Below are positions 1 to 11,347 of a stretch of 64,000 nucleotides of DNA, in pieces. How positions within the stretch are numbered: position 1 is the stretch's first letter; every line of letters starts with the position of its first letter. The notes under the pieces are model-generated. The model made no database searches. It was not told the DNA's origin and worked only from the letters and a program-made list of their open reading frames with translations. The stretch comes from Rhizopus arrhizus. Its lineage: Eukaryota; Mucoromycota; Mucoromycetes; Mucorales; Rhizopodaceae. Both the position numbers and the translations under genes were made by a program. The stretch covers positions 1,820,501 through 1,884,500 of the forward strand of contig JAKZZE010000005.1 of assembly GCA_024220505.1 (NCBI GenBank), given 5' to 3'.

Positions 1-1683
1 GAACATCTAGGACACATCATTAAGCCAGTTTCACCCAACTCATCACACCCTTCTCGAAGATCATCCTTCCACTCAAACTTTCCTCGTACCACAAGTACTA
101 ATGGGTCCATCTCCTCACGCCTTTACCGCCACGCCATGTCTCCACGTATCGGTATTCGAACTTCACTGTTCAGTGCTATTGAGGTAGAAAACAAGGTGTC
201 CAACTGTCCAGATACTCATCTGTTTGCATAGTTTCAAGAGCAAGTAACAAGTATCCGTCGAGCAAGCAGTACACAAGCGCTTCCTTTACCAAGCACAAGA
301 AACTCCTCGGGTTTGATCCACAGATCATCCAGAGTATCCGTTCCTTGTATGTCCACTCGACATCACGTAGATCCTCCTCACCTGACAATCCAAGCTCCCC
401 CTGAAAACGAAGATTATTTCACAGTGATATCGACCAACAATGCTGTTCCTGAAATTACATTAGCACCCCCCATCTATCTCGATGACGATCCTCTGCCTTC
501 ATCACCCCAAGTACCAGACGAACCGGACAAACTCATCATCGTGAACCCACGAACGACTTGGATAGGAGACGTCATGGCTATCTTGTTTCCCACTATGCAA
601 GACTGGTCCTCCAAGACGTCTTTTGCCAAACTGAATGCGCTTATTGCAGTACCGATTGTGTTCATCTTGACCTTGACCTTACCTGTGACAGAGGCAGAGG
701 ACGTCAAGGTGGATGATATTGAAATTGTCGAGGAGGCGGTACCTCAGGTGGTGATCAATAAAAATTATTTGACAGTGCCCACATCAGAAAGTTATCCGGA
801 TATCGTAGAGGAAGAAGAGGATGAAGGTGTGGTTACTGAATCTCAATTGGGTTGGTGTCGATGGTTATTGGCCACACAAGCGATATGTTCAATTACTTTT
901 GTTACTTGTGTGATGGCTTGTAAAGTATTGATTATCCAAGAAAAAAGGGGAGAAAGGAACTGACAGCTTTTTTTTTTGTATAGTAAATGGGTTTATTCCT
1001 GCCTATAGTATTTTAGGTGGCTTTATAGCTGGTTGTGTATTGGCAGGTGTTGTTCTTTATACTACAAAAGAAAATGAGCCTCCTCACTGGCAGTGGATGC
1101 TATCTTTTGGTGGCTTTGTGATTGCCTTGAATTGGATCTTTTTACTTGCTAATGAAATGGTTGGACTTTTACAAGCTTTAGGCACCATTTTTGATATTAG
1201 TGAAGCCATCATGGGTTTAACTATATTTGCACTTGTAAGAAATAGTAGAAATGAAAAAGAAAAAATTACAAATTTATTCTATAGGGAAATAGTGTAGGTG
1301 ATTTAGTTGCAAATACGGCTATTGCCAAGATGGGATTCCCTACTATGGCCATCTCGGCCTGCTATGCTGGCCCGTTATTAAGTAAGGATTGAAAAGAAAA
1401 GTTGTTTGGCTTACTTATATAACAGCTTACCATAGATATGGTCTTGGGCGTAGGTATCTCGTCTACATATCAAGCATGGATCACTGGTAAACCTTACGAA
1501 CTTGATATTGCTCCCACCATCCTGATATCCTCTTGTGGTCTTATTACAGTATTGCTGAGCACTTTAATTGTGGTAAACATCAATGGATATCATATCAATG
1601 AAGGCCTGGGTTGGTGGATGATTATTGTGTATTCCACTTGTTGTATTGTCAATGTCTTGTTGGAATTTCGATTTTTAAATTAA
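1..1683 (+). CDS. Sodium/calcium exchanger-type (CaCA family) membrane protein, 3' part
   Basis: C-terminal part of a cation/Ca2+ exchanger of the fungal YDL206W / NCLX (SLC8B1) type, which moves Ca2+ against Na+ or H+ across an internal membrane. The gene enters from the left edge, so the N-terminal half with the first alpha repeat is missing. Exons by frame and splice signals: 1-183, 232-919, 984-1234, 1285-1381, 1436-1683 (introns 48-64 nt). The joined second alpha repeat reads GNSVGDLVANTAIAKMGFP followed by SACYAGPLLN, the ion-binding signature of this family, and straddles two introns. Before it lies a long hydrophilic loop rich in Ser, Pro and acidic residues; several membrane helices follow. 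The SLFSAIEF motif joined across the first intron also fits fungal homologues. Family assignment is firm; the transported ion and the membrane are inferred. Confidence 0.85.
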
Positions 1684-1852
1684 ATTATTCTCTCAGCTAA
1701 AATAAAGCATCCCCCTTAAAGAAATGGCATAATTTTTTTCTGCCTTTTTTTTTTCTCTCTTTCATATAAAGTGAGGTAAATAAAATAAAGTCTGTTTGTT
1801 TTTTTTTTGTTAAGAAAATAACTAAATAAAAAAAAAGAAAAAAAAAAAAGAA

Positions 1853-3880
1853 ATGAATGAAACAAGTGTGTTTCCAAATCAAGATTCCAGTACAGAACAC
1901 AACGTAAAGAAGGCAGTTTTTTTATGGTAGAACGTCTGATACTAATGCCAATAGTTACAGACAATTATAGTGACCAATATATCCCCCACAAGCACTGAAT
2001 CACAATTAGCCAGCTCATATTCTGTTTATGGAAAAGTGAACCGAGTTGACATGCTTTCGGGTCATGCTCAAGTTCGATTTGAGGATGAGGCATCCGCTTT
2101 ACGTGCCATTCAACAACAAACAACCGAATCAATAAAAACTCATGAATTTTTGAGTAAATTAACAAAAATGAGAAAAGTTTTTTTTTATTAACTGTTGTCC
2201 TCAGGTAATGAAAAACAAGTTTTGGTTAAGAGCAGTAATCAAGAAATACAAGCGACGATCTCAAATTTACCTTTTACTCAGCCTATACTAGAAGAGTTGA
2301 AAAACGCATTAGCACCTTATCACTATAAAAAGGTAAACGTATGTCTGATAAAAAAAAAAAAAAGAAAAACTCATTTTTTATCCGAGCAGATTGATCATGA
2401 CCAACATAACTGGCATATTTTATTTCCTTCAAGGTCAGCAGCATGGGAAGCTCAAAAATCTATCAAGATCATTGCTGGTTACAATATTAAAATAGGGCTT
2501 GCGGAATCATCTGTTGTGAAGGATTACGTTGACGTGTTTATAAAAGATGCTGGATCCGCACCACCTCTCACATATGATTTCCTGACGCCTAAAACATCAG
2601 AGGACCTGGTTGTAGTGAAGAGGAAAAGAACAAACAAACTAAAGCAATCGGATTCTCAGCCAAAAAAGAAAAAGATAATCATTCAAGATAAAGAGAAAAA
2701 GGTGATAGAAGCAAACAATAAAAGTAGTAGCACTAGTAGTAGTATCAGTAGTAGCAATGGAGAAGAAAAAGCAGAAGAAAATGTAGTAGAGCAGGAAGAA
2801 GAAGAAGAAGAAGAAGCAAACAATATTTCAGACGTAGACGAGGTTACTATGGATGCATTACTAGAAAATGTAGATGAGGTTGATGAAGAAGAAGAAGCAT
2901 GGCTGAACGAACCTGAAGTTGAGATTGAACTCAATAAGGAATGGGATCCATTCTACCAAACAAAAGATACAGAAGATTTAAAGTTTTTAAGGGTAGCGTT
3001 GATTGAGAGAGTACATGCAGACTTGAAGCAAGGTACAAAAGTGATGTTTATGAAAGAAGAATTCACAATGACGCACTATAAAATTAGAATTATTAGAACC
3101 ATTAAAAGAGGAAGAGGCAGTAACATCATCTCAGTCAGCCAGGACAAGAGCCTACTGTCCAATCCCTGAATCAGTCAAAGCCACTTATTTACCCAAGAAT
3201 AGAGCATTGACCGTGGATACAAAGACAACGACTAACTCACGTACAGCGCGTGTCAATAATCGTCGATTAGTATCTGGGATCATGGTTCAAAATAAATCTA
3301 TGGCAGAATCGGATTTGCTCAAATTCAACCAGCTCAAGAATAGAAAAAAGCGGCTTATATTTGACAAGTCACCTATACATGATTGGGGACTCTATGCAGG
3401 AGAGTCAATTGATGCGCACGATATCGTGATTGAGTATATTGGTGAAGTCATCCGTCAGCAAGTAGCAGAGATAAGAGAAAAGCATTATGAACGTATAGGG
3501 ATTGGTAGTAGCTATCTATTTCGTGTGGATGATGACATGGTGATTGATGCAACAAAGAAAGGAGGTATGGCAAGGTTTATTAATCACTGTTGCACGGTGA
3601 GTTTGCAATTTCAAATATTTAAAGAAAACAATTTGTCTTATGTTAAGTACATAGCCAAATTGTAGTGCAAAGATCATTACAGTCGATAAACAAAAGAAAG
3701 TGGTGATTTATGCTAATAGAGATATTGAACCTGGTGAAGAAATAACTTATGATTACAAGTTTCCTATTGAAGCAGAAAAAATACCTTGTTTTTGTGGAAG
3801 TAAATTCTGCAAAGGATCGTAAGTTTTTTTTCTTTATGCGTATATGTGTTTATTGATTATATTTGCGTAGGTTAAACTAA
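1853..3880 (+). CDS. SET1: SET1-type histone H3 lysine-4 methyltransferase
   Basis: Catalytic subunit of COMPASS; transfers methyl groups from S-adenosylmethionine to H3K4. Exons 1853-1903, 1961-2153, 2205-2332, 2390-3032, 3088-3596, 3655-3818, 3871-3880 join to 565 codons, introns 51-58 nt. An N-terminal RRM (RNP2-like IIVTNIS; later [18 protein letters not shown]) is followed by a Lys-rich and Glu-rich linker, the N-SET region ([20 protein letters not shown]), and a SET domain from about residue 426 with [23 protein letters not shown] and EEITYDYKF. The post-SET Cys cluster PCFCGSKFC ends in KGSLN, of which the last residues come from a 10-nt final exon. It is short for SET1 (often about 1000 residues), mainly in the linker. 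Intron 2333-2389 is a multiple of three and could be retained. The acceptor at 3087 has an in-frame alternative at 3096. Confidence 0.9.
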
Positions 3881-4349
3881 AATGAAATTTTATGTGTTCA
3901 TTGTAAATTATTATCTTCTTTTTATCCCTTTATTTCTTTAATGAAGCAAATCATGGTAAATAAAACTTGTAAGAAGAAGGCCCTCTTTCTCTATAGTTAT
4001 GAGGAAATCTATAGTCATAATTTATGAGGTTGAGTTAGTTTTACTTGATTAATAGTAAAATTGAGAATGTGAGTCAGTCTGCTGTACAAGAATACAATGC
4101 TAAAAGCAACAAATAGAAATACACTATGTCAAGGGTAAATCTTGTGTAGCAAGTCCAAAGCCAATTAAAAAAAAAGTGCACCGTTTCCGGAAATAGATTG
4201 TACAAATACAAAAAATCTTTGCATACATAAAAAATCCAGATTGCTCGAATGAAATGATTCGTCTGCACACTGACTGAAATCGGTTTGCATGCCTAAAACG
4301 TAAAGATTGCATAGCCTCTGGCATTTTTATTGCACAACTGTGCAATCTT
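3881..4349. other. AT-rich intergenic, no gene seen
   Basis: Downstream of SET1. Short frames on the minus strand here have no recognisable content. An AATAAA-like signal near 3958 may serve SET1 3' processing. Confidence 0.6.
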
Positions 4350-4740
4350 TTACAGAGACTCTTTATTTAAACAAGATTGTAGTTTTGAGTCTAAATGACG
4401 ACAGAATCCTTGAAGGGCCTCCAGATAGGCATTGTTGCAGGCATCAGTTATTCCTGTAGTCAGAGTTTCTTCTTTTAATAGCCTTTCTCTTTTTATCTTG
4501 CTTTTGGCTACGGACCAAAACTGCTCAATCGAATCAAGCTCTGGAGAGTAGGATGGAAGACAGACGGATCCGTATTCTCGACTTACCATGATGACGTCTT
4601 CATTTCTTCCAATTGCTTGCTGTCTGAGTCTATCTTGACAGTGATGTTTTGGTTTTCTGAATCGTTCATTAGGGGCATAAACAAACCAAACATTTTTGTA
4701 TATAAGCGTTTCCTTTCAATCGCCATAAAGACTTGCACGA
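4350..4740 (-). pseudogene. Decayed Tc1/mariner-type transposase, C-terminal part
   Basis: The minus-strand frame at 4350-4589 ends the catalytic domain of a Tc1-like DDE transposase: LPSYSPELDSIEQFWSVAKS, then KLQSCLNKESL at the C-terminus. The LPxYSPELxxIEQFW block holds the last acidic residue of the DDE triad. Upstream (to about 4740) the reading is broken over different frames (for example NVWFVYAPNERF), with no intact first catalytic Asp. No terminal inverted repeats were identified. It abuts the F-box fragment on the same strand, so it probably inserted into or replaced that gene's 3' part. Confidence 0.7.
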
Positions 4741-4742
4741 AT

Positions 4743-5018
4743 TTAGTGAAGAACTTTTCCTTCAAAGGTAATTTCTATCAAGTGGGTTGCATACCTTAGA
4801 ACGTGTGCTAAAAGTCCTGGCTCAAAGCATCTGCTTTCAACAACGAGATGTGTGAGTTGTCTGAGGTTCAAGGGGCTGATTCTGAGTGAATTGCTATAAA
4901 CGGGGGGAGCGTTGCTATACTCCCATGGATTTTTACTGCTTGTAGCGAAGCTATATTTATCTTTTTCGTTTAGAAGGCTGTCGATCACGTAAAGAACTAC
5001 ATCTTCTGGCAGGTTCAT
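4743..5018 (-). pseudogene. F-box protein fragment, 3'-truncated
   Basis: The frame from the ATG at 5018 starts MNLPEDVVLYVIDSLLNEKD, an F-box-like start, and continues with LNLRQLTHLV, as in the multicopy F-box proteins of mucoralean fungi that recruit substrates to SCF ubiquitin ligases. It runs into a stop at 4743, directly next to transposase-derived sequence, so only about 91 residues remain instead of the several hundred expected. The same frame is open upstream to 5351, but that part looks non-coding (hydrophobic, AT-driven). Family call from the N-terminal motif only. Confidence 0.5.
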
Positions 5019-5699
5019 AACGATAGCAATAAATAAAAACAAAAGTGAGGTTTTAGATTCAGTGAAAAAGTCTTTTATTGATGGGTAAATTATTAGTAAT
5101 TTTGACCTGAGATAGTTTACACTTTTCAAACTTTCAGCATCCAAGAAACCAAAAAGGTTCATCCTTTTTTCTAACAGAGTTAATTCTTGTTTTGATTGGA
5201 TTCCTTTATATGAGAGAGAAAAAGGACTGAACATTAAAAAGGAAGCTGTATTTCGTAAAAATAAAAAGATTATAAAATTCAACGAGACTTCAAAAGTTAT
5301 ATATTTAATATGATTGTATCTAGTGTTTATATTCTTTTCATGAAGGTTCAATTAAACCCTTTTCAAGTTACTTTAATTAATTATAGCTTTAGGTCTAGTA
5401 TGAAGATCTGTTCCTGGTTACGCAAGTAGACTGTTTATCATTATTTCTCAAGTTGATCCATTTTTCATCTGTGTGTCACTGCATCAGGAGTTATATGCAA
5501 ACAACTTACATTGAATTAAAGGAGTAGAATTAGTTGTGACTGAACAAGAGAGAAAAGACTGTAATAAATCCTTGTAAAGCATTCGCTACTCTGATTTCTT
5601 ATAAATTAAATACGAATCATGTTTAAAGTGTGTCAAGATATGACAGGATCAGGTTAAGAAAAGTATATGAGTAAGTCAATGGGCGTCATCAAGATAGTG
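5019..5699. other. AT-rich intergenic, no gene seen
   Basis: Lies between the F-box fragment and the LINE relic; I see only AT-rich sequence and the non-coding-looking upstream extension of the F-box frame. Confidence 0.5.
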
Positions 5700-7562
5700 A
5701 AGCTGTTCATGCAAATGAGTGAGTTTGTTCATGATCGTATTAATAGTGACGGTTAGAGAGAAAGAGATGTCTTGAAAGATTGAGCGCCAGTGTGCTTGCC
5801 AGATGCTATGAAGAGTGCATGCATAGACTTGTTTGAAGAAAAGTGAAGTGAGAGGTAACGAAGGATCGCGGATGTTTGAGATGGATGGGAAAAAATTGAC
5901 GGAAGGGAGGATGTGGATTGCACAGTGAGGAACACGTTGTAAGAAGGATCAACTAGGCGGTAAGAGTGTGTTTTGATGGGCATACATAAACGAAATGAGT
6001 GATCGTGTCGGAAGTTGGAGGATGAGTTGTAGAACAGATGTTGCAATTAGGTGATGTATGATGACTAGGAATGGTTTTGTTAGGGATTCTTGACAGAGCA
6101 TTTTATCGTGGAGAAGACGAAACCGGATGCTGTGAGAAGAAAGCGGCATAGAGAGACCAGAAAGCTTTCCATTATTTTGGTGAGGGAGGATGAGAAGAAC
6201 TGGTTATGAGAAGAGGCGATAGTGATTGATAGTATTTGGTAGATGAAAGATTGATGACAGGTTGTGGTGCAGGTTGAATGATATGAAAGACTAAAGGCGT
6301 GAGCATGAATGGAGTGTTGGATACACGGTATTGGTTTGTAGTTGAATAAAGGAACATAGAAGAAGTTGATTAGATCGTATAGGGAGGGAAGCTTTTTTTT
6401 TGGTGAGAGTTGAGTGTCGAACGTTGTTGAAAGGAGTGGAACCAAGTTGAAGTGTTATAAAGTCAAAAAAGAAGATATCAGAGCATAAGAGTTTGTGAAA
6501 ATCAGGAGAAAGACCATTAGAGATGGAGTTTATGGAAGCAGATTGAACTACATCAAGGAACAATAGAAAGTGACAAGTGAAAGGATCAATATGAAAATCA
6601 TACAATGATTTGGGCATAGAGTCGACTGTTTGTAGAGTGTAAATTTAAAATGTTCAGAGAGAATGAATTACTGGAGAATCGAAAATGAAAGAATTGTGTT
6701 TGACGACTGTTAGGGGAGAGGGAGTAATAGTGGTAAGAAGGAAACACATCAGAATGAAAAAAAAAATCATTGGAGAGTGTATAGAAGGAAGGAAAGATCA
6801 TAGGGAGAGTTATTAAGTGTGCCTGATTGAAGTACAGGAGAGATCCATCATTATTGAAGTGCCTGCTGTTGAATGATAGGATTAAGTATACCAGAATCGC
6901 CTTGATTCCGAGGAAGCTGCAATAGCGTGAGAGAGATTCTAAGGAAAATAGGGTGATTAACAAAAGAAGAAACGATATTGTAAAGTTGGTAAAGTTGATC
7001 TCTGGTGAATGTTGTAACACATAAGACATGCCAAAGTTTTTTTTTTTTAAAAAAAAATGTGTGTGTTGAGAGCTGTAGCACGGTCAGGAATCAATAGCTG
7101 ACGTTGGGAATGTAAATGAGAAGCTTGGGTGATTGTTGTATGGAGCTTTTGGAAAACAATTGAATGTTGGGTGAGACTAGAGCAAATGGGGAAACCAAGA
7201 GAGATGAAAGGGATGATCGATTATGCCAAGTAGTGATATCATGTTGAGGAAGATATAATTGTTAATTGGGAAGAGGGTAAATCAGAGAGAGGGGATTGCT
7301 TCGGAATTATGATGATTGAGGAGGGCGTTAAACTGTACTGCGAGATTATCGACTGTGTTTTGAATTGAAGGACTGGTGTGGAGTTGAGTGAAAGAGGCAC
7401 GGTGATCATCAATGGGATCGACAGATGGTGAGTGAAAGGGTGCTTCCGTTTGAGGTTGAAAACCTGTGGATGCAGGACCTTGATGGGTTGAAGCACCTTT
7501 TTGATTAGCTTGAGATTCTGTGATTGACTAAAGAATAGTAACATGTATTGTAGTGAGGTCAT
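5700..7562 (-). mobile_element. Degenerate LINE (non-LTR retrotransposon), minus strand
   Basis: Overlapping minus-strand frames carry the C-terminal zinc-binding tail of a LINE reverse transcriptase (zf-RVT type), broken by frameshifts. Near 5970-6050 one frame reads PNCNICSTTHPPTSDTITHF then VYVCPSK, a C-x2-C ... H ... C arrangement. Near 5770-5830 another frame reads ACTLHSIWQAHWRSIFQ, the conserved tail helix. Upstream, 6100-7560 has several long minus frames in different phases that probably derive from the RT and connector regions, though I could not place the YxDD motif. No target-site duplication or poly-A tail was resolved, so the limits are approximate. Clearly inactive. Confidence 0.55.
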
Positions 7563-8715
7563 GCTATATACCTTATGGTTATTGAAATAATATCACGATT
7601 AAATTAATAGAGAGGGATTAGAGATAGTATTTCTAACTGAATATGAACACTGTCAGTTCAAATAAAAATGATCTAGTTTATGTATTGTCAAAAGGAAATA
7701 ATTTGATTTATTATAAGAGATGATAAAGAGGAATTTAAAACGATTTTATATGACATCTTTTGAATTCGGATAAGCATACGAAATAAACATTGTAGAATCC
7801 TTGTTTTGAGGGAAGATAAACATAAACTTAATCTTACATATTAACTTACAGAACATTAAAACAAGCTGCTTAAAAGTTTACTAAAGTCAAGAAAATGTAT
7901 ATGCAATAGTATCACTGCATGTATGTAAAAGGTAGATCACAACTGCATATAAAAAATAAAAGATCTATCGGGAGACCAAATGTTCAGGGACAATTACCAA
8001 AAAAAGAGAAAGGAGAGATAAGACGTGTCACTGGTGGGAAACGGGCATTCTCTGAAAGAAGAAGAAAAGTTTAAAAAAGAAGTCAGATGAGTAAAATAGA
8101 ATATAAAAGAGGTTGACTTTTATAAATGAAAACAAGATATTCTTGAAAGGATAGTAAAAAGTATTTGGTTTTACATGTCAACACAAGATTGACATTGAAC
8201 AAGAAAGTCAAAAATGTAGTACAAATCGTTTTATCTATCAACCCTAATTCACTGAAAAAGGGGTGACATGACCTCTCTGAATTGCATGTGGCGATACACT
8301 TTTTGTGTCAGAGTAGTTTATTGGCTATTATTAATCAAGCCCTAACACTCTACAAGAACCATGAATCCCATACTCTTTTTTATATCATTGATTGATTTAA
8401 AAAAGAGAATTTCAAGCTAGAAATTCACTGTGTTTTGTAACAAATAGGTTTGTCAACTTATTCTTTTGCGTGTAAAAAGGGTAATCCTTTGCTAATATAC
8501 TCATGTGATTGATCAAGTTTGTGTGTACTACGCTTTCTATTTTCTCACTCCTCATTTTTTTTTTTATAATTACAAAACCAATTGTCACATCGATAGCTAT
8601 CAAAGCCTTCTTTTTGCCTTAAAAAGAAACCGTTTAGTTCATTCCTTTTTTTTTATTTTTTTTTTATTTTATTTTTTATTATTATTCTTTTTTATTTGAA
8701 AAAAAAAAGGATAGA
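7563..8715. other. Intergenic / promoter region of the GATA factor gene
   Basis: AT-rich with no convincing gene. A T-rich tract at about 8640-8695 lies just upstream of the GATA factor ATG, as for most genes in this window, and probably marks its promoter or leader. Confidence 0.6.
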
Positions 8716-9848
8716 ATGCTTAAACAGATGAAAAGATATAAAGTTATGGAGCCAAATCATATCAACAATAAAATGGATGAGCATGACATGACTACAATAG
8801 ACAGCAGAATAAGATCTTATGAAACTACTGCTCTACCACCTATAGATACGCTCTTGTCCGTTAATAGACCTTTTCTGTCTCCTCAATTAGGCTCATCTCA
8901 ATCAAAGCACACGGATTATTACAATAAATCAGTCAGTGAACTAAATAGAACACATCACAACTCAACAACCAAGGATGATCATACAAGTCACTCTCTAAAA
9001 AATCTTGGTCAACAACTTCACCAGATAGCATCACTCAATAGCCATTCAATAAACCCAGACCAAGTTGAATCTAGTCATATAAAAAATACAATTCTATTAC
9101 CACAACATGACTATAGAAAGAAAAGTGACGAAAAAGGTTCAGTAAGAGAGGCTGAAACATCTCTTCCGGTTTCAAAGCATCCTACAGAATACGATTTTAA
9201 TGAAGTAAGCCTCTTTTTTCTCACCAATTTTATTTTGTTCTAATGTAAACATCAGATCATCAAACAATGTTCAACTATCGAAAAGGAAATGAAAGAAAAA
9301 ATAAAAGCTGAGCTTGATGATTCGATTTCTATGAATCCTTGGTTAGACGATATGATTACTGCTGCCAATAAAATACTAAATGCATTACTTCGATTAAGAA
9401 AACGACAGATGACCATGGAATCTTCAATTCAAAAACAACACATGGAGGCACAGAATGATGAAAAGGTAATTTGTTTTCCATTTTCTCACTTTCACAGTGA
9501 TCATTTGTTTATCTCTTTTAAAATAATAGAATATTGAGATTCCTAAAACACGAAAAAGAAGAGTAAGTGAACGGAAATATCAAATATGTTTACAAAACTA
9601 ACAAGAATAATCAAAAATAAGAGATCGCATATTCAAGGCCGTTGTCACTCCTGTAATATCTCAGAGACACCAGAATGGAGAAGAGGTCCAAATGGAGCAC
9701 GTACATTGTGTAACGCGTGCGGCTTACGTAAGTGATTAAACTAAAGATAGAAGGAAAAAAAAAAAAAAAGCCTGACTCAATTGGCTATAAAGATTATGCA
9801 AAACTCGCAAAGAGAACACAAAACAAAGATGATACGAGCATGAAGTAA
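8716..9848 (+). CDS. GATA-type zinc finger transcription factor
   Basis: Probable DNA-binding regulator. Exons 8716-9204, 9256-9465, 9530-9562, 9622-9727, 9793-9848 join to 297 residues; introns 51-65 nt. One GATA finger near the C-terminus reads [18 protein letters not shown] then [12 protein letters not shown]-x2-C-x18-C-x2-C, the 18-residue loop class seen in White Collar-type and plant-like factors rather than the 17-residue loop of AreA/Gat1. A basic stretch (KTRKRRR) precedes the finger, and the protein stops about 18 residues after it. The central [10 protein letters not shown] region may be helical. The N-terminal half is Ser/His/Asn-rich with no PAS domain, so it is not a full White Collar protein. 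The first of several possible ATGs is used; a start at 8728 or later is possible. Confidence 0.85.
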
Positions 9849-10957
9849 TGTGTTTATAAGTGAATCATTTCAAATCGGAAAGGAATGTGTACATGTTCAA
9901 GTAACACTGCTGTTTAGCAATGTCTTCATAACTACCCTTTTGTATTTGTACAAAGAAAATAACAACTGCGAGTCCTTTTTTTTTGTTTTTATATAAAAAA
10001 ATAAAATACAGAGACATTATACAATTAGAACGCGTGTGGTGATTGATAGCTTTCAAAATCTCTTGTCCTAAAGTTGCTAGTCAGTTTGAACACATTTTTA
10101 TTTGAAAGTGACAAACCAACCTGGTATGTGGCTGTATAATTGTTTAAGGTACACAACCAGTGAACTATGACTGGTTCTCTGCGATTTCTATCAAATCTTG
10201 TCAACAAAGGTTCCTCACCCACTATGCTTATCAACCTCAATTAGTTACATGATATGTACAATCGCGTATCGTTTTCGTTCGAGGCAGATCAAAAGAGGGA
10301 TTGAAAACTAAAAAAAAAAACATTTGTGGGATCAAGAGTAAAAAAAAAATAATAAAGAAGGAAAGTAGATCCTGTACATGAAATGTTTAATAAAGCTTAG
10401 CATATAACCAAAACGATTGCCACTAAAATACTTAAATGAATTCACTTTATTTTTCCTCTTTATCCTGCCGGGATGTCCAAGTTCTTTCTAGCCACATACA
10501 CAAGTATATCACATGTCATCAGCTAGAATACGACCTTACTATCAACAGAATCAACGATGCTCAGCTAAAGTCTTTGGTCATGACAAATTCTATGGTGTTG
10601 TAGGATACATAGCGCTTCTGAGTCAGATCAGCTTTCATCCAGGATCATGATTCCATGTGTCATTACTACTGTGGAAAGCATATCAAGATTGAATTAGATT
10701 TCACAAACATTCTGCGAAGAAGAGATTCTTTGCCTCTTTCTGTTGATTTGAAAAATCAGATACACTTCATACCAGATCTATTGATATGAACAAGGCTGAA
10801 AGAAAAAGGGAGGGAGGATTTCTTATCTGGCTCTGGTTATTCCAGCGTATGAGAAAACTATTTCAATTTGAAACCCAAAAAGTCTGAATCTGAATAGCAA
10901 ACACTGTAAATACAGCCTTACGCTGCTTTTTCTTTTTTTTTCTTTTTCTAACTCAAA
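9849..10957. other. Intergenic between GATA factor and SCP2 genes
   Basis: No gene supported. A 71-codon minus frame (10025-10240) has a mixed composition but no recognisable motif. The pyrimidine-rich tract at 10926-10950 directly before the SCP2 ATG is a typical leader for this genome. Confidence 0.5.
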
Positions 10958-11347
10958 ATGTCTGATATTGTTGTACCCGGTTTCAAAAGCTCTGAATTGA
11001 TTGCTGAACTCAACAAGGCCTTTGAATCCTTTAGTCCTGAACAAAAAGCTAAATTAATCAAACAGGTCAATGGTATTTTCCAATTCGTGATTAAGAACAG
11101 TGAAGGCAAAGAAGAGATATTTACAGTGGATGTCAAGAAGGAAGGAAAAGTGAGCCGTGGTAAGGGTCCTGGTAAGGCAGATGCTATCTTGTCTTTGAAG
11201 GATCAAGATTTTGTTGACTTGGCTACTGGTAAATTGAATGGTCAAAAGGCTTACATGAGTGGAAAGCTCAAGATTAAGGGACAAATCATGCTGGCTACGA
11301 AATTGGATCATGTCTTCAAGGCTGTGAATCCAAAAGCCAAGCTTTAG
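10958..11347 (+). CDS. SCP2 sterol-carrier domain protein, peroxisomal
   Basis: Single-exon, 129-residue protein made almost entirely of one SCP2 domain (hydrophobic lipid-binding fold). Family motifs include FQFVIKNSEGKEEIFTVDVK, ADAILSLKDQDFVDLATGKL and the GKLKIKGQIMLATKLD segment. It ends in AKL, a canonical PTS1 peroxisome-import signal, and resembles small fungal SCP2 proteins (Pox18 type) that bind acyl-CoA or lipids. The ATG at 10958 follows a T/C tract and ACTCAAA. An AATAAA at 11377 is a likely polyadenylation signal. The standalone domain, not fused to thiolase or the multifunctional enzyme, points to a carrier role. Confidence 0.9.
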   Translation: MSDIVVPGFKSSELIAELNKAFESFSPEQKAKLIKQVNGIFQFVIKNSEGKEEIFTVDVKKEGKVSRGKGPGKADAILSLKDQDFVDLATGKLNGQKAYMSGKLKIKGQIMLATKLDHVFKAVNPKAKL

